Assembly: GCA_001598975.1 (NCBI GenBank)
Contig: BBXU01000725.1
Coordinates: 1 to 39,175 of the forward strand
Source of the DNA: Parachlorella kessleri
Lineage: Eukaryota > Chlorophyta > Trebouxiophyceae > Chlorellales > Chlorellaceae
Direction: 5' to 3'
Length of the DNA stretch: 39,175 bases
The notes under the pieces were generated by a model. The model worked only from the letters and a program-made list of their open reading frames with translations. It did not search any database and had not been told where the DNA came from. Below, piece by piece: positions 9,001 to 22,000 of this stretch (within the stretch, counting starts at the first letter, position 1; each line of letters starts with the position of its first letter). The translations under genes and the position numbers were made by a program.

Positions 9001-12000
9001 CGCCTTTGCCAGTCTCACATGCGGCGATGTTTACCAGAGCATGATCGTTTGACAGACTGAGCAGGCTAGAAAATCTTTCTATGGTGCTCAGCAGCCTACC
9101 CAGCTTCACGTGCGCTGATAACCACTCTGTGCCGTGTAGGTGAGCACCATCGCCCTGATCGTGACAAACCGCCCCGACGCCACGCGACAGGGCTGCAAGC
9201 GTTCTTCAGGGTCAGCGAGCACCCCGAGCGCCGGCGCAAATAAGCGAGCCCGCAGCGTCAGCGCTGCCAGCATAGCAGGCACGGCAGGCACAGGAAGCTC
9301 GCTGGGAGATAAGAACATCGCTTCCACCGCTGCGGATGCCGCTGCTGCTCCTGCTGCTGCTGCTGAGGATTCTCAGCAGCCTGGTGGCGAGGGCGGCAGC
9401 AGTGGCGCGGGGCCCCCATGCGGCGCCACTGGCAACGGTGCGGCCAGTGGGGGCAGCAGCGGTACCAGCAGCAGTAGCAGCAGCAGCAGTGATGAGGAGG
9501 AGGAGGAAGGCAATGCAGGGCAAGCGCCTGATGAGGTTGTGGATCTGCTTAGCGAGGATGAGCAGCAAGCCGGTTCCCGGGGTACAAATGGCGCTGAAGC
9601 CAAGGCCTCCCACCTGCAGGTCAGCTCTCAGGAGGACTACATCTTTGAGCTTTTTTTGTGTTGCCACGGTGTTTGCTGTCAGGGTACCTTCCTGCGCATT
9701 GGTCCAGTCGTTGCCTTGTGCCTATTGTTTAAGGGGTTATTTGGTCAGCCTGTCGGCTCTGAGGTGTTGCGGAGTGGAGAACCAGCTGGGCGCTACGGAT
9801 TGCTAATGGATTAGACATGCCGCTACACTTACCCACACGTTTTTTGACTCAGAATTAGGTGGCTGCTGCACTGAGGTTCGTGAGGAACATCCCCGGCCTG
9901 AATGACTCGCTGCCGGCCTCCAATCAGACAACCCTGGCCACAGAAGCACCCCACCCCAGCTCCTGACAGTCCGGGGCTTCCTGCATTGCTGCTGCAGGGA
10001 GGCACGCTGGTCGTGTGCCCCACCACCGTGCTGCAGCAGTGGGCGAACGAGATCAAGTCAAAGACCAATCCCCACGCTGGCATCTCAGTCCACATCTACC
10101 ACGGCAAGGGTGAGAGTTGAATGTAGATATTATAGCGCACGTACGAGGCTCACGCACCTGCTTGACAGCATCGCTTTTGCCACGGTGCATTCTGCCCTGC
10201 TGGCCACCTACCCAGGTTGCTTACTCTTGCCTGGGTAAAGCGGGGCTAGCCCCCTGGTGGCTGCTTACATGTGGGTCTCCTCTGGATGCTTGCCCCTGCT
10301 ACCTACCGTAGGGATGATGTCTCCCGCGGTGCCTTCCTAGAAGCACACAGTTGCGCTGGTGGCAACGTAGTGTACCCAGTGCTAGCCATGCTGCCGCAAG
10401 CCCTGCTATGGCATGTTGCGTCCATTGACCAGTGATGTGGCCCCTCTGCTGCTGCAGGGAAGATGTCTTCCCCAGCGACCCTCTCCCAGTACACCGTGGT
10501 TCTCACGACGTACGCCACCCTGGCCATGGAGGCTCCAACGAAAGACAAGCCGCCCAGCAAAAAGAAGGCCTCCAAGGCGGCCGGTGTAGCTTCAGAAGGG
10601 GTCACCGCTGTTGCTGGGGACCATGCAGCAGCACGGCCGGGGGCGGCAGCGGCAGAGAGGGCAGGTGGGTGCGAGCATGGCGGGCAGGCTTGGTCTCGTG
10701 CAGGAGTCATGAGGCAGCAACTCCGCTGTCACCTTGGCTTTGGATCGCTGAGGTTAGTGCCAGCATTTAAATGCCTTTTGCCAAGCTGCTGCTGCACTGC
10801 AGACAGCCTGATAGATCTCTGCGAGGATGGCGATCCGATGCCAGCAGTGAAGGAGGAGGAGCAGCAGCAGCAGCAGCAGGGGGCGCTGGCGGGGCCACCT
10901 GGCGCCAAGAAGCCCCCGCGGAGGACCGCCAATGCTGGCGTGGGGGAGAAGGGTGGCCCGCTGTATCAGATCTTCTGGCACAGGTGGGTGACACATCTAG
11001 ACCTGGCTCCGACTGTGTGCTCGTGCGCATGCAAGCTTGTCAGGTGGTAGGCGTGCGGGTGTTACCTTCTCGCCCGGCAAGGGTGCTGCGGGGAGACCAC
11101 CAGCATATTGAGCTGCAACCATTGGCCATGAGAGAAGCTGGGTGGTCCGTACCTTTGTCGCACTCCAGGCACTTTGACTCATGTGTGCCGCGGTCTGGGC
11201 GGGTGTACTTAGACCTGGGGTGGTAAAGGGTGCAGTGCTTTGCCACTGCCCTGTCCCTGGAAGCTGGCTATGGAGCCTGGCTGCTCTGCTTTCCAGCTCA
11301 CTGAGGTTTTTTGGTGTCCAGTGGCGTTCCTCCTCGGCCTGTGGGGGTTTGCAGGGCCCCCATCCTGGGTTTCATTGTGAACAAGACCGGAGCTAATGGC
11401 AGATTTAACCGTCACTAGCTCAATCGCGGAGGTTGGCACTGGAAGGGATGCGGTTCGTGACATGGTGCGCTGGGACAACAAGCAGAGCATCCTCTGCCTG
11501 CATGTGCTGATTGTTTCTTCTGGTGCCCGCCCTGGGCAGGGTGGTTCTGGACGAGGCGCAGTGCATCAAGAACCGCGCCACGCTGGCAGCCCACGCCGCC
11601 TGGAGTCTGAAAGCGCGGCGGCGGTGGTGCCTGAGCGGCACCCCCATGCAGAACTCCATCGATGACCTGTACTCCTACTTTCGCTTCCTGGTGAGAACTC
11701 ATGTCTTCGCACTTGGTGTCGTGGGGGCAGGTGTGTTGCATGCTGGGGCTGCAACTTGTAAGGCGTGGGCGCAGTGGAGCACCATCCACTTGAGTTTGGG
11801 TGGGGAATTCCGTCATCAGCATATTGAGTTGGATGCCCAGTGCGAGGATGTGGACGAGCGTACAGTTTGCATGAGCTGGAGGATTGTAGGTAACAGGTGG
11901 CACAGGGTAGGGTATGGCAGATGCACAGCAGCAGTGGGAGATATATGGCAGCATGGTCAGGCTAAGGTACGCTGCTTTTATTGAAGTTGCCGAGGAGGGC

Positions 12001-15000
12001 CTTCACAGGCTGGCAAATCAGCGGCAATGGTAGCTGCTGGCTATTGCCATCTCCCATCCCTGTGCCGCACCTGCCTTTGCACCAAGTCGGCAACAAAAGT
12101 GGTTGGAGTGTACAAGGTGCCTTGCAAAGGTGATATCCCCCCGTCTCCTTTGTGTTTGCAGAAGTACGAGCCCTACTCCAAGCCTGCCACCTTCAAGGAG
12201 TATATCAAAGATGCCCTCGCCTCAAACCCCGACCTTGGCTACAAGCGGCTACACGCCATCCTGCAGGCAAGCAGCCTCATAGCTGCTGCTGCGGCCGGCC
12301 GTGATGGTGTCGATGGTGATGTTGCTATGCGGTTGTACAGCTATGGTTTGCACAGCCCGCTGACCCACTCAAGTGCAAAACCTCACAGCTGTTAGGGGTG
12401 TCGTGCGTGGCAGCAAGCCAGAAGGGAGGGTCGTGAGTCGGTCAGTAACCTCTGTTTCAATTCTGTGACCGAAGGGATCACCTACAGTCTGTTGTGAATG
12501 TAGGGTGTGGTATTGCGGCGTACTAAGCAGAGCAAAATCGATGGTGAGCCAGTGGTCAAGCTGCCTGAGCGGCGGCAGCGGCTGGAGCAGCGCAGCTTCT
12601 CCCCTGGGGAGGCTGACTTCTATGCCAAGCTCTCGGAGGAGGCGGCTGCCAGCATGAAGGTGTGAAGCACATGATTGCTTATAGTGTACCCGCCTTACTA
12701 TTGAGCTCTGAAAGGCAGCCTGCAAGGCGAGGTACTGTATGTAGACATATATGGTATTTCCTCCCCTGTCAGCCTTTGTGGGTGGTTCCGGCCTCAGTGA
12801 CGGCAGGAGTTTCATGCACATGTGCACTCTCGGTGGACAAAAGGCTTGCGTTCTCCTTACCCACCGTCCTGCCCTCCTCGTCCTGCCCCCTCCAGCGAAT
12901 CCAAACCCTTCCTTACCACTTCCCCTGCCTTCTCCACTCTTGCTCTGTGCTCTTGCTTCACAGAGATTCCAAGCGGAGGGCACCGTGCGCCAGAACTACG
13001 TGAATATCCTGTGGATGCTGCTGCGGCTACGGCAGGCCTGCAACCACCCGTGGCTGGTTAAGGGCTCGCAGCACGCCTACCATGCACAGGCGCCACCCAG
13101 TGCGGAGGTGGGTGGCCTGCTATGTTGCCCCTGGTGGGTGGGGTGGCCTGGGATGAGGTGATGAGAAGGGCTTGCAGGAGCCCTGCCATACACTGGGGGT
13201 GTGGCAGCCTTAGAGCTGCAGGGAGCAGAGGGGCTGCGTGGGGTGTGATGTGGCACTCGCGCTGCATGTCCAGTGGGTGCGGTTTTGGTGCGTCTGGAAG
13301 CTGTGCAGTAGGATACGTCTAGCCATGTAGTGCTTGTGGGGCAGCAGGAGGTGCCAATGATGCGGCCTGAGCAGCGCTGATGTAAGAAGGTTGTCACATT
13401 GGTTGACGGTGCAACTCATCAATCTGTTTTTTTTCTTCTCAACCTGCCCCCCCCTCCAACCCACTACCACCACACACACGCGCACACCGCTTCCCCAATG
13501 CATTGGAAAGACTGCTGGTGTGTTTACATGGGTACCATATTGCATTTAAATATAGTGGCACCTGAGAGCCACAAGAATGTGAAGTTAATTGTTGCCGCCC
13601 CATACCATTGTATTCTGTCCTTCCTTCCAGGTGCATGCGGCCCAGAAGCTGCCGGTAGACCTGAGGGATCGGTTGTCCAGCACGCTGCGGGAGCACCTCA
13701 CAGGTGGGTGGGTGGTGGGTCGAGGAGAATGGGGTGGGTGGGCCTGTTCGCATGGCTGGGCATTTTGGGCAGCTGCACTCGAGTGTGGCACACCTGGCAA
13801 ACCAGGGACGGAGTTCCCTGCAATGGGGAGAAGGACGGAAGCACATGGCGGGCAAGTTGTAGCTGCTCCCCTCCTGGTCAATCAAATAAATGAATATGCT
13901 CAGGCCCTCAAGGGCCACAGCCGCTGCCGTGCAAGCTAAAGCTGTCCCCGGCCTGGTCCCTTGCAGAGTGCGTGGTGTGCGGCGACGTGCCTGAGGACCC
14001 GGTGGTCTCGGTCTGCAGCCACGTCTACTGTGCGCAATGCGTGTCCGCTCAAATCAGCCTGGCGGGGCATGGCGCGGCAGGTAGGGAGCTGAGCCCCTGG
14101 GTGGTGGGTGCAGTGCATGAGTCGTGACTCAGCCGCTTGAAAGACAGCTGGGTGGCCGGTCTGAGCCAATTGTGCCCCAGACATGTGGGAGAGCCAATGT
14201 TTCTCCACCTCTCCTGTGCTGGCAATAGCAGTGGTGTCAGAGGGAGGGTAGGCCTGGAAACCTAGCCCGCCTTGGGTTTGGGAAGGCCTAGCAAGCCTCT
14301 GGTCCACCCTGCATGTGACTATCACAATCCACCTCAGCAGGGCTCTTTGGTACAGATTAGGTCCTCTCAGCATGTACCCATGCTACTGATTAACTTCCCT
14401 CCTCACCGCAGAGGCTGAGCTGGCCTACCACTGCCCCGCCTGTGGCCACACCCTGGGCAAGCACGACACCTTCTCAGCGCCGGCGCTGGAAGCGGCCGCC
14501 CAGCCAGGTCAGCCGCCTACTGTGTGGTGCCTGGTGTTGCCGGTGGGCTTGGTGCAGTAGCCTCTTTGTGGCGACTGATGGAATGATTTCGATCGGGCAG
14601 CCTAGCAAGCCATTAGTGCGTTCACACAGCTTTTGTGAAAGGATGCTGGCCTATGGGCTTCAGTGTGGCCTCGGTGGGCAGCGAACAAGTGGCGATGGGT
14701 TGCACCTACCTTATGTTGGAGGTGAGCGGGTCGCTGCGTTGGGGGTGTGCGTGCTTATTCCAGGCCGGGTGCCCTGCGTTAAGTCAACCACAAACCCGGC
14801 CACCAAGTTTAAAGTCTGGATACTCCCAACCAGGATGCCTTCATATGTCGGTCAAGGCTGCCCCTGTTGTTCAGGAGCACCTGCTGCCAAGCAAGGCGGG
14901 CCGGCAGCAAGCGCAGGCGCCAAGGAGTGGCACAGCTCCGCCAAGATCGACGCACTCATGGAGCTGCTGAAGGGGCTACGAGACAAGTGAGGAGCCGACT

Positions 15001-17531
15001 GTTACTCTGTGTTGACAAGCCTATCTTTGAGTAATTCTGGACATATAAGTCGTAAAGAACAGTGCTCCCTAGCATCTACCCTGCCTTGGCGGCATTCCTG
15101 TGTTCAAGGACTGCGTTTGGGGACTGAAGTGAGTTTTAACTGAAACAGGTCGTTTGTTATCTTGTGGCAGCTGCCAACATGAGCAGGATAGATGTCACAG
15201 CATGCCGACAGCTGTGGTTCAACGCACGTACAAATGCATTTCCTGAGCAGGCCATGCGGCAGCGATGGACAGGAGAGCAAGCGCAGCGTGCTAACCGCAG
15301 CCAGGAGTGTCTCGCATGCCAGGCTGGCAGCAGCGCTGAAGAAGCCGGGCTCGGCAGCGGCAGCCAAGGCAGCGATAGAGTGAGTTTCTTGGCCGTGGGT
15401 AAGAGGTGGTTGAGGGTGGTGACCGTCCGTGAGGCCAACGTAGGTTTGTGCTAGCCACCCTTGGTGTAAGGGACTGATCCTTGTAACACCTGCACGATCT
15501 CAATGGTTGGGTGCGGCCTCAGCCTAGTGTAGTATTTTATCATGCCATCCTCCAGCCTACCACCACAACCATCAGTGCCTTTTGTCAATGAGAGGGGGGG
15601 TTGATTTGGGCTGGTACTTTGGGAGGGGTGGTGGGATGCATCTGACACCACAGGAAACTGACGGGCAGCGTGGTGATGGGACACTTATGGCGCTTAGGAC
15701 TGCAGGTTGGGTGGTGTAATGCATGGGAAACCACCTGGACTGAGCCACTCTTTCTGACCCTTGCTTGACCCCGGCCTGGCCATTGTGATGCACCATGTGG
15801 GCATGTGTCCTGTGTGTGCCTGGCTGCAGCCGCTCGGCTCCTCCCATGGAGAAGGTTCTCATCTTCAGCCAGTGGACGGGCATGTTGGACCTCTTGGAGA
15901 CGCCCCTGAGGAAGGAAAAGTGAGGGAGGGTGTGATGGGGGGTTGGGCAAATGCAGTGGGTATGTGAAGGTCTCAAAGACCTGGGTATGAAGATGTCTCT
16001 TGCGGGGGACAGTTGGCCATGCTATACTGGAGCAAGTGCTCCTGGGGAGGCCCAAGCCTAGTCTGACGCGTGGGGTAACATGGAAGGGAGCACTAAGTTT
16101 CTGGCAAGCAAGGTTTGGTTTGTTGGAAGTCTCGCTAGGGGAGCAGGCTGGACTGGGGCGGAGGCTTGGGCAACCCCCCCTGCTGCTAACTCAGTGGAAA
16201 CTGAAGACGCAGCTGGCGACGCCTGCTGAGCAAGCAATCCCGGTGTGGTGGCCCGCCAGTCCCGGATGGCAGTGCAGGGCAGCAGCGCGAGGCTACTCAG
16301 CTTGTTTAGATTGTGGTCCAACGAGTGTGCTGCACACACGTCGTGTGCGCGCCCCTCCTTGCCACAGGTTTCAGTTCCGGCGTCTGGACGGCAGCATGAG
16401 CGTGGCGGCGCGGCAGACCGCCATCTCTGACTTCTCGCATCGTCCCGAAATCCCTGTGATGCTGGTCTCGCTGAAAGCGGCCTCACTCGGCGTCAACCTG
16501 GTCTCTGCCAATCATGTGGTGGTGAGTACTCTAGTTTGCAGGAGGATGTTTGAATGCGGTGTTGTCAATAGTCTCATACGGGGGTCATGGGGGTCTTGCT
16601 CAAGGCGCCGGCCCTGGGCCTCAAGTGCTGATTAGCAAGCACAAATGTTGGTAAGTTGTGGGCTCTAACTTCGCGTGAGATTGCTACTGTGTTGCATGTC
16701 ACTCTGTGCGACCTCCCACACACCGGAATACCAACGGTGAGCCGCCCCAGGCACCCGTGGCGCTGTGGGATAAGCCTTTGGCACCCCCCTCCCTCTGACG
16801 TGCTTGAGGGCATGTGGCCACGTCAGGGTGTGTGCCCCCCGCTTGCCGCTGTAGCTGCTGGACCTGTGGTTCAATCCCACAGTGGAGGAGCAGGCGATTG
16901 ACAGGGCCCATCGCATCGGGCAGACCAAGGCGGTGCAGGTTACACGCATCACCATCACAGGTGGGGTGGGCAGGGTGCAGGCGACGAGGGAACAGAGATT
17001 GGCTTTTGGGTGTACGAACCCCTATCCCGACTGCTTTCCCTGACTAAGTTGTCTGCTGGAGGCGGTGAGGGAGAGCCGCCGGTCTCACGATCAGTAGAAT
17101 TCCGCCATGCTTGCCTAACGCTGAGCTCTGCTGCTGCCATACCTTGCCTTGAAGCCTTGTAAAAGAGTGCTCGGTCCCAGCACGCTCCGCGCGTTCATGC
17201 GAATCTCTGGAAGTGATCCCGCTTTAAAACCCTCCTTTACATCTGTCCTGCAGGCTCTGTGGAGGACCGCATCCTGGCACACCACTTTTCAGAATCTGAC
17301 ACCTTGGCAAATCCCTCCCCTGCCACCTGTCCTGCAGGCTCCGTGGAGGACCGTATCCTGGCGCTGCAGGCCAAGAAGCGCCAGATGGTGGCGGCCGCGT
17401 TTGGGGAGGAGGGCGGCGGCGGCGGGCTGGGTGCCAACCGGCTCACGCTGGAGGACCTGCATTTCCTGTTCCAGCCCATTGCCAGGGGGCAGGCACCCCC
17501 CAGGGCGGCTGTGGTGTCCGTGTCGCCCTAG
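6037..17531 (+). CDS. SNF2-family ATPase with internal RING finger (Rad5/16, Uls1/FRG type)
   Basis: Twenty exons: 6037-7410, 7787-8251, 8629-8754, 9140-9619, 9998-10109, 10458-10664, 10803-10983, 11540-11690, 12162-12266, 12504-12659, 12964-13107, 13631-13703, 13967-14080, 14412-14507, 14875-14986, 15251-15379, 15830-15919, 16368-16521, 16855-16960 and 17338-17531. All phases agree, giving 1522 aa. Residues 1-600 are a low-complexity Gln/Ala/Gly region. Helicase motifs follow: [14 protein letters not shown] (ends at 655), II VVLDEAQ (983-989), III SGTPMQN (1014-1020). A C3HC4 RING (Cys1193 to Cys1240) comes next, then the C-lobe with [11 protein letters not shown] and VI RAHRIGQ (1440-1446). 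Motif I with DDQ and the RING insertion match plant FRG1/FRG2 (CHR27/28) and yeast Uls1, DNA translocases and ubiquitin ligases acting on chromatin. VIDLTEE (107-113) and VVDLLSEDE (788-796) look like SUMO-interaction motifs. Exon 16 (linker) is least certain. Intron 9 has a GC donor. Confidence 0.93.
8530..8570 (+). repeat. Decayed intronic copy of the start of SNF2 exon 3
   Basis: Bases 8530-8570 resemble 8629-8669, the first 41 bases of exon 3 (GGCACsCTGCTGGT... CTCATGCGrCAC). The offset is 99 bp, a multiple of three. The copy lacks a well-placed AG in phase and reads into a TAG stop at about 8605, so it should not be used as an exon. Confidence 0.65.
17243..17278 (+). repeat. Duplicated acceptor and start of SNF2 final exon, in frame
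   Basis: These 36 bases repeat 17327-17362 with only two mismatches. They include the full CTGTCCTGCAG acceptor and the codons for SVEDRILA. Both mismatches are synonymous (Ser TCT/TCC, Arg CGC/CGT). The offset is 84 bp and the frame between the copies is open, so using this acceptor would add 28 residues before the normal exon start. Confidence 0.85.
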
Positions 17532-19076
17532 GGTGCTTTGCTTTTTTCTCAACATCAGGGGGTAGCAGCGGCCTTACGTAAGGTACCCCCCTTACTATAT
17601 CGGAGCCGCCACCCTGGCCAGCATGTCAGCGTCAGCGCCAGCTCACGCTGGACGATGTGCCATTCTTTGTTGCAGCCTACCGCCAAGGAGCAGGCGCCCC
17701 CCTGGAGCTGTTGCTGTGATGTCGGTGTGCCCTCGGGTGTGCTAGTCTTACAAGTGGGCGCCTTCTCAGCTGAGCCTTGGCATCGTTGCAATGTCGCTCA
17801 GTTGATGCCATTGGCAGGCAACTGACAGGGTCATAGTGGGTCATTGTACGCCGCCATGGGACATTTCGGCTCGCTTTTGAGTGGGTAGTGAATAAGAAGA
17901 GGTAGTGTTGTGTCGGCTTAAGCTTCTGGGTGTGTGTGCTGGGGGGCTAACCATTCCGCAGGGAGGGGGTTGATGCGCCTTTCAACTGGTGGACATAGTG
18001 TGGCCCTAGGGCAGGCCTGAGAAGCCTTTCAGTGGCATATAGTGCAGCGATAACCACAGCGCGGTTTCCTGCCCAATTTTATTGTGGCATGGAGTGCAAC
18101 AGGAGTTGTAGGACTGTGAACTGTTGTGGCAACCAAGGTATGACAGCCGCAGCTGGGCGAGGTATGCGTGTGGACTTGGGAGTGCATAACTCTTAGTCTC
18201 TATGGTGGACATGAGCCCTTGCAGCGTTGAGATGAGCGGCGCTGTGCTGCTGTGTGCTTCTGAGAAGGCTGCAGGATTTTCTGTATACTATCAGTCATTT
18301 GTCAGGACGTTTAGTCACCTGTGCGTCTTTCACTTCTTTCTGCATTCTTCTTGCAGCATGTCTCTGTCCAAGTATTCTTGCGGAGTTCTAGATATTGTTG
18401 TCAACCCTTTTAGTCCACTCCAGCCTAATGATGTGCATGGGAGACTATATACTGAGCAATATGTCTGTTAAGCTTGGCTACCTTAGAGTTTGCATACGTG
18501 CCACTACACGTCACTCCGTAGGTACTTCCCCGCTGGTTGTCAACATCCACATATGGCTGCGACAGTCCGGACTGATTGTTTCCAGCAAGCAACAACTGCT
18601 GGGTGCAATACAAAGCTGTGCATTTCTCAGACAGCCGGGACAGGAAGCCTCACCGCTGGTGGCAGCCAGCTCTTGTGCTAAAAAAGCCTCACAACGCCAC
18701 CGACTCCAACACAAACACATCTGGTTCGTACGGTTCAACCCTATCTGCCCTCTGTTCGCATCGTGCCACCACAAACAAGCACAGGCCCAACCCATCCCTT
18801 CTGGATTGGTAGCAGCACGACGTTGTGCAACCTCCGCTAGCGGTGTGGGCTAGGGACCTCGTCGCCACTCTGCAGCATCCTCTGCTACAAAGCCTCAACA
18901 AATCACTCTTATAAACGATTGCAAGACCACTGCATCTCAGGAGGTGAGCAGGAGCAGATGCAGGGGCAGCACATCAGTGAGGCAGTACCCGGGACGCAAG
19001 CACAGGCCCCAGAAGCGGCTTTTCTGAACCCTTAGCAGCTGACAATGATGTCGACCAAACTCAAGACCGATCCCCC
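17532..19076. other. Convergent intergenic region between SNF2 and ZC3H15 genes
   Basis: Two genes run towards each other here, so the stretch should contain both 3' untranslated regions. I find no clear algal TGTAA polyadenylation signal in either orientation. A decayed copy of the SNF2 last exon lies at about 17637-17740. The remaining open frames show no recognisable domain. Confidence 0.6.
17637..17740 (+). repeat. Degenerate copy of the 3' end of the SNF2 last exon
   Basis: The segment beginning CCAGCTCACGCTGGACGATG parallels exon sequence from about 17438 (CCGGCTCACGCTGGAGGACC). The resemblance continues through the CAGGCACCCCCC region to the sequence around the stop codon. Substitutions and small indels have broken the frame. 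It lies in the probable 3' UTR, about 200 bp downstream of the original. Confidence 0.65.
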
Positions 19077-22000
19077 TCAGCCTAGCGCGGCAGACGTCAG
19101 CTGCTCTTCTAAGGCATCTAGGTCCTCGTCATCCAAGTCCTCGTCATCATCGTCGTCATCAAAGAGCTCCTCCTGCACACAGGCCACAACAACATTCCCT
19201 TGGTAACACACCAAGCACACCCTGCAGGCCCACCTGTAACCTCCACTTGACTCCTCCTCAGATATCGCAAGGGTCGCACCATCACTACAAACCTGCTGCC
19301 ATTGTGCGATGATAGGCTGCCTCCGCCCCCTTGCTCCCATGCCATAACAACACACACCCAAGCAATCAGTCCGGTGACCCTCCTGGCGTACAACCACTCC
19401 TGCTAACAGCGCACCATGCACCTCCTCACACATACACCCGCACCTGCTCCTTCTCTGAGAGCTGCAGTGTTGTCTGCACCCCATTCCCAGCGGCCTCAGC
19501 GGGCGCGGCATGCTCGCCGCCGTCGGCGCCGTTTGCCACGCCCGGCGCGGTGGCCGCCGGGCCAGCCCGACCCTCGGCGGCCTCCTGTGCTGCTGCTGCC
19601 GCCGCTGCATGGTCCAGTGCCCCAGGGTCCTCCGTGACGCCGGCTTGCCCTGCAGGGACGGAAAAAGAGCGCGCGCGTACGATAACAGGAGCCGGTGACA
19701 GCCAGGCTTTTGTCTTCTGCAGGGTATGCCAGGGCGCCCTACAGGCTCCAGGCGGCCCTACATGCTCCTACAAACCTAGCACAAGCAACAGTGGATTCTG
19801 AAGCACGGGCACCGACAAGGACACCAAGGGTGCGCGCTCGCAGCGCCGAGCCCTGAAGGGTGGCCCGCGCTATTCAGGAGGGGCTTCCGTGGATGGAGGA
19901 TGAGCCCACGCAACACCCACCCTCTGAGCGCGCGCGTTCCAGCGCCTCCGCCGCCGCTGCCTGTATGCGCCGGATCTCCTCCTCCTCGTCCTGCTCGCGA
20001 GAGTACTCGTCGCTGGCTCCCAGGTCGTCCTGCGCGATGAAGCCCTCCTCAGCAAAGATCTCGCGCCCTGCACCCAAAATGGAGAGGTCAGTCTGCTCAG
20101 CGCCATGCTGGGCACAGCTGGCCACCGAGGCCATTTTGAGTGAGGCAGCCCTCGTGAGCAAGGACCTTGTGCCTTGCAGCAGGATGCTGGCGGGGTTGCT
20201 AGGCCGCAGCGATGCCAGAGGAGCACCTGGGTGCCTTCCTTGCAACAAACTCCTCCTCGGTCACAGCACTCTACGCAACCCTTTGGGCAAATGTAGGCAG
20301 TGCAGTAAGTTGGGAAACACGGGTGTTGAGGAGATCGCTACTGGCGCAGCCACATTAGTCACACATCACTCGCTCTCACTGCCACCATCGTCGCACGGCC
20401 GCCAAGAGCCCAGCAGACGCGCTCCTAATGTATGCCTTTGCACCCCTCTGCCATGTAACCTTTCTCCGGTGCAGCTGTCCCCAAGTACACAGCCCCTCTC
20501 GGTCAACCCGACACCCCGCCCAACTTCTTCACAAGGCTGTGCGCGAGTACCTCAGGTACAGCCAGGCTAATGTCGTGTGCTACACTTGTACAAAACAACA
20601 ATCCAGCCACCACCCACCGGTCATGAGGCCCTTGCGCTTGCGCTCGTCTATTTTGTCCTGCTCCGCCTGCTTCCGCGCGTCTCGCTTGGCAAGATACCAC
20701 TGCCGGAAGGTCTGCAGCACGCACGGCAGGCAACTTCCACTGGCAGCTGGTGTTGTCACGGTAGCGATGCACACTGCCCCTGTACAGAAAGGTCCGCTCC
20801 AGACACACAGCAATGCCGGGCCCCGAGGCCGGCCAGAGCAGGGGTGAGCGCGCAGCATCCCAGCCTGCCTACGCTGCCTGGGTGTGATACTGCCCAGTTC
20901 CAACTGCTGCCCCGCTCCACTTGCCGCCCTTGCCGTCCAAACAGCTGGCACCACCTGCAGCACCCTGGATTAAACAACGCCCTTTGGCTCCCACTTGTGT
21001 AGCCCAGGGACTGAACAACCAGGCTGGCCAGCTTCCTCACCTCCTCTGTGATTGGCGTCTTGGCCTCAACAGCCGCCCGCTCCTCCTCGATCACGTCCGC
21101 CGCGTCCTTCACCTGGAGCATACAAAACGACCGCACCGGCAGGAGCTCAGCGCGAGCCCTGGGCTCGGTCCGCGTGCTACTGGCTGTACGAATAGAAAGC
21201 CTCGACTGCTGGCTGGCTGGTGGGGGGTGGGAATGCCGCACAGGGGCACCCTGCTAACAGATGCTGGCAGCCCAACAAGCCCCTGCAGTAAGGCATTCCA
21301 TGCGCCGGCCGGCTGCCGGACTGGCGGGTTGCACAGCACCGACTACGGAACAGACAGACAGACAGACAGACAGGCAGGCAGGCAGGCAGGCAGACAGACA
21401 TACGGAAGGAGCCAGGAGCACAGGGGGGAGGGACCCACGTTTGCTGCCTCCTGCTCCAGCAGCTCCTTCATCTGGCTCTTCAGCACATAGCCCGGCGGCA
21501 GCGCGTGGCGGTACTTGCAGTCCTTGCCGTTGGGGCACTGCCAGAACCTGCGGGCGCGGCCAGAGGACCCACGGCTCACCCATCACCCACAAACCAGGCC
21601 CAACGACAGGATGGCGCCGAGGGTGGGAGCAACACAAGCTTGGCATGGTAGCCAGTCACACCAGTGCGGGCTTGACATCCCTGGCAAGCGAGGGTGGGGA
21701 CCTACAAAGCTCGTGCTGCGGGAGCCAGTGACACCAGTGCTGACTAGCTACACCTCCTCGGTAAAGAGACTGCCAGACCCCCCTTGTACAGGGCGGTACC
21801 TCAGGCGGTACCACGCCCACCCACCAGCCGTACTGCCGCTTCTCCACCGCCTCTAGAAAGTACTTGCAGATGATCTCCGTCTTGTTGGGCTGCCCCTTCT
21901 CTGCCCCATGCTTCTCGCGGATGGCCTTCTCCAGGGTCTCCTGGTCCCAGTCCTCCATGCCGCCCTCCTCGTCCCCGTCGCGCCTGCGCCAGGAAGGAGT

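Noticed and set aside
9859..9880. Possible mini-exon (VAAALRF) between SNF2 exons 4 and 5
   Set aside because: Splice sites exist and the phase fits, but there is no conserved sequence to support it; exon 4 joins exon 5 directly without frame loss.
11101..11830. A similar stretch of about 16 bases (CAGCATATTGAG...) in two neighbouring SNF2 introns
   Set aside because: Too short to distinguish from chance without a statistical test; no longer similarity is visible around it.
18395..18853. 152-codon plus-strand open frame in the convergent intergenic region
   Set aside because: No domain, no supporting splice context, and biased composition; likely chance.
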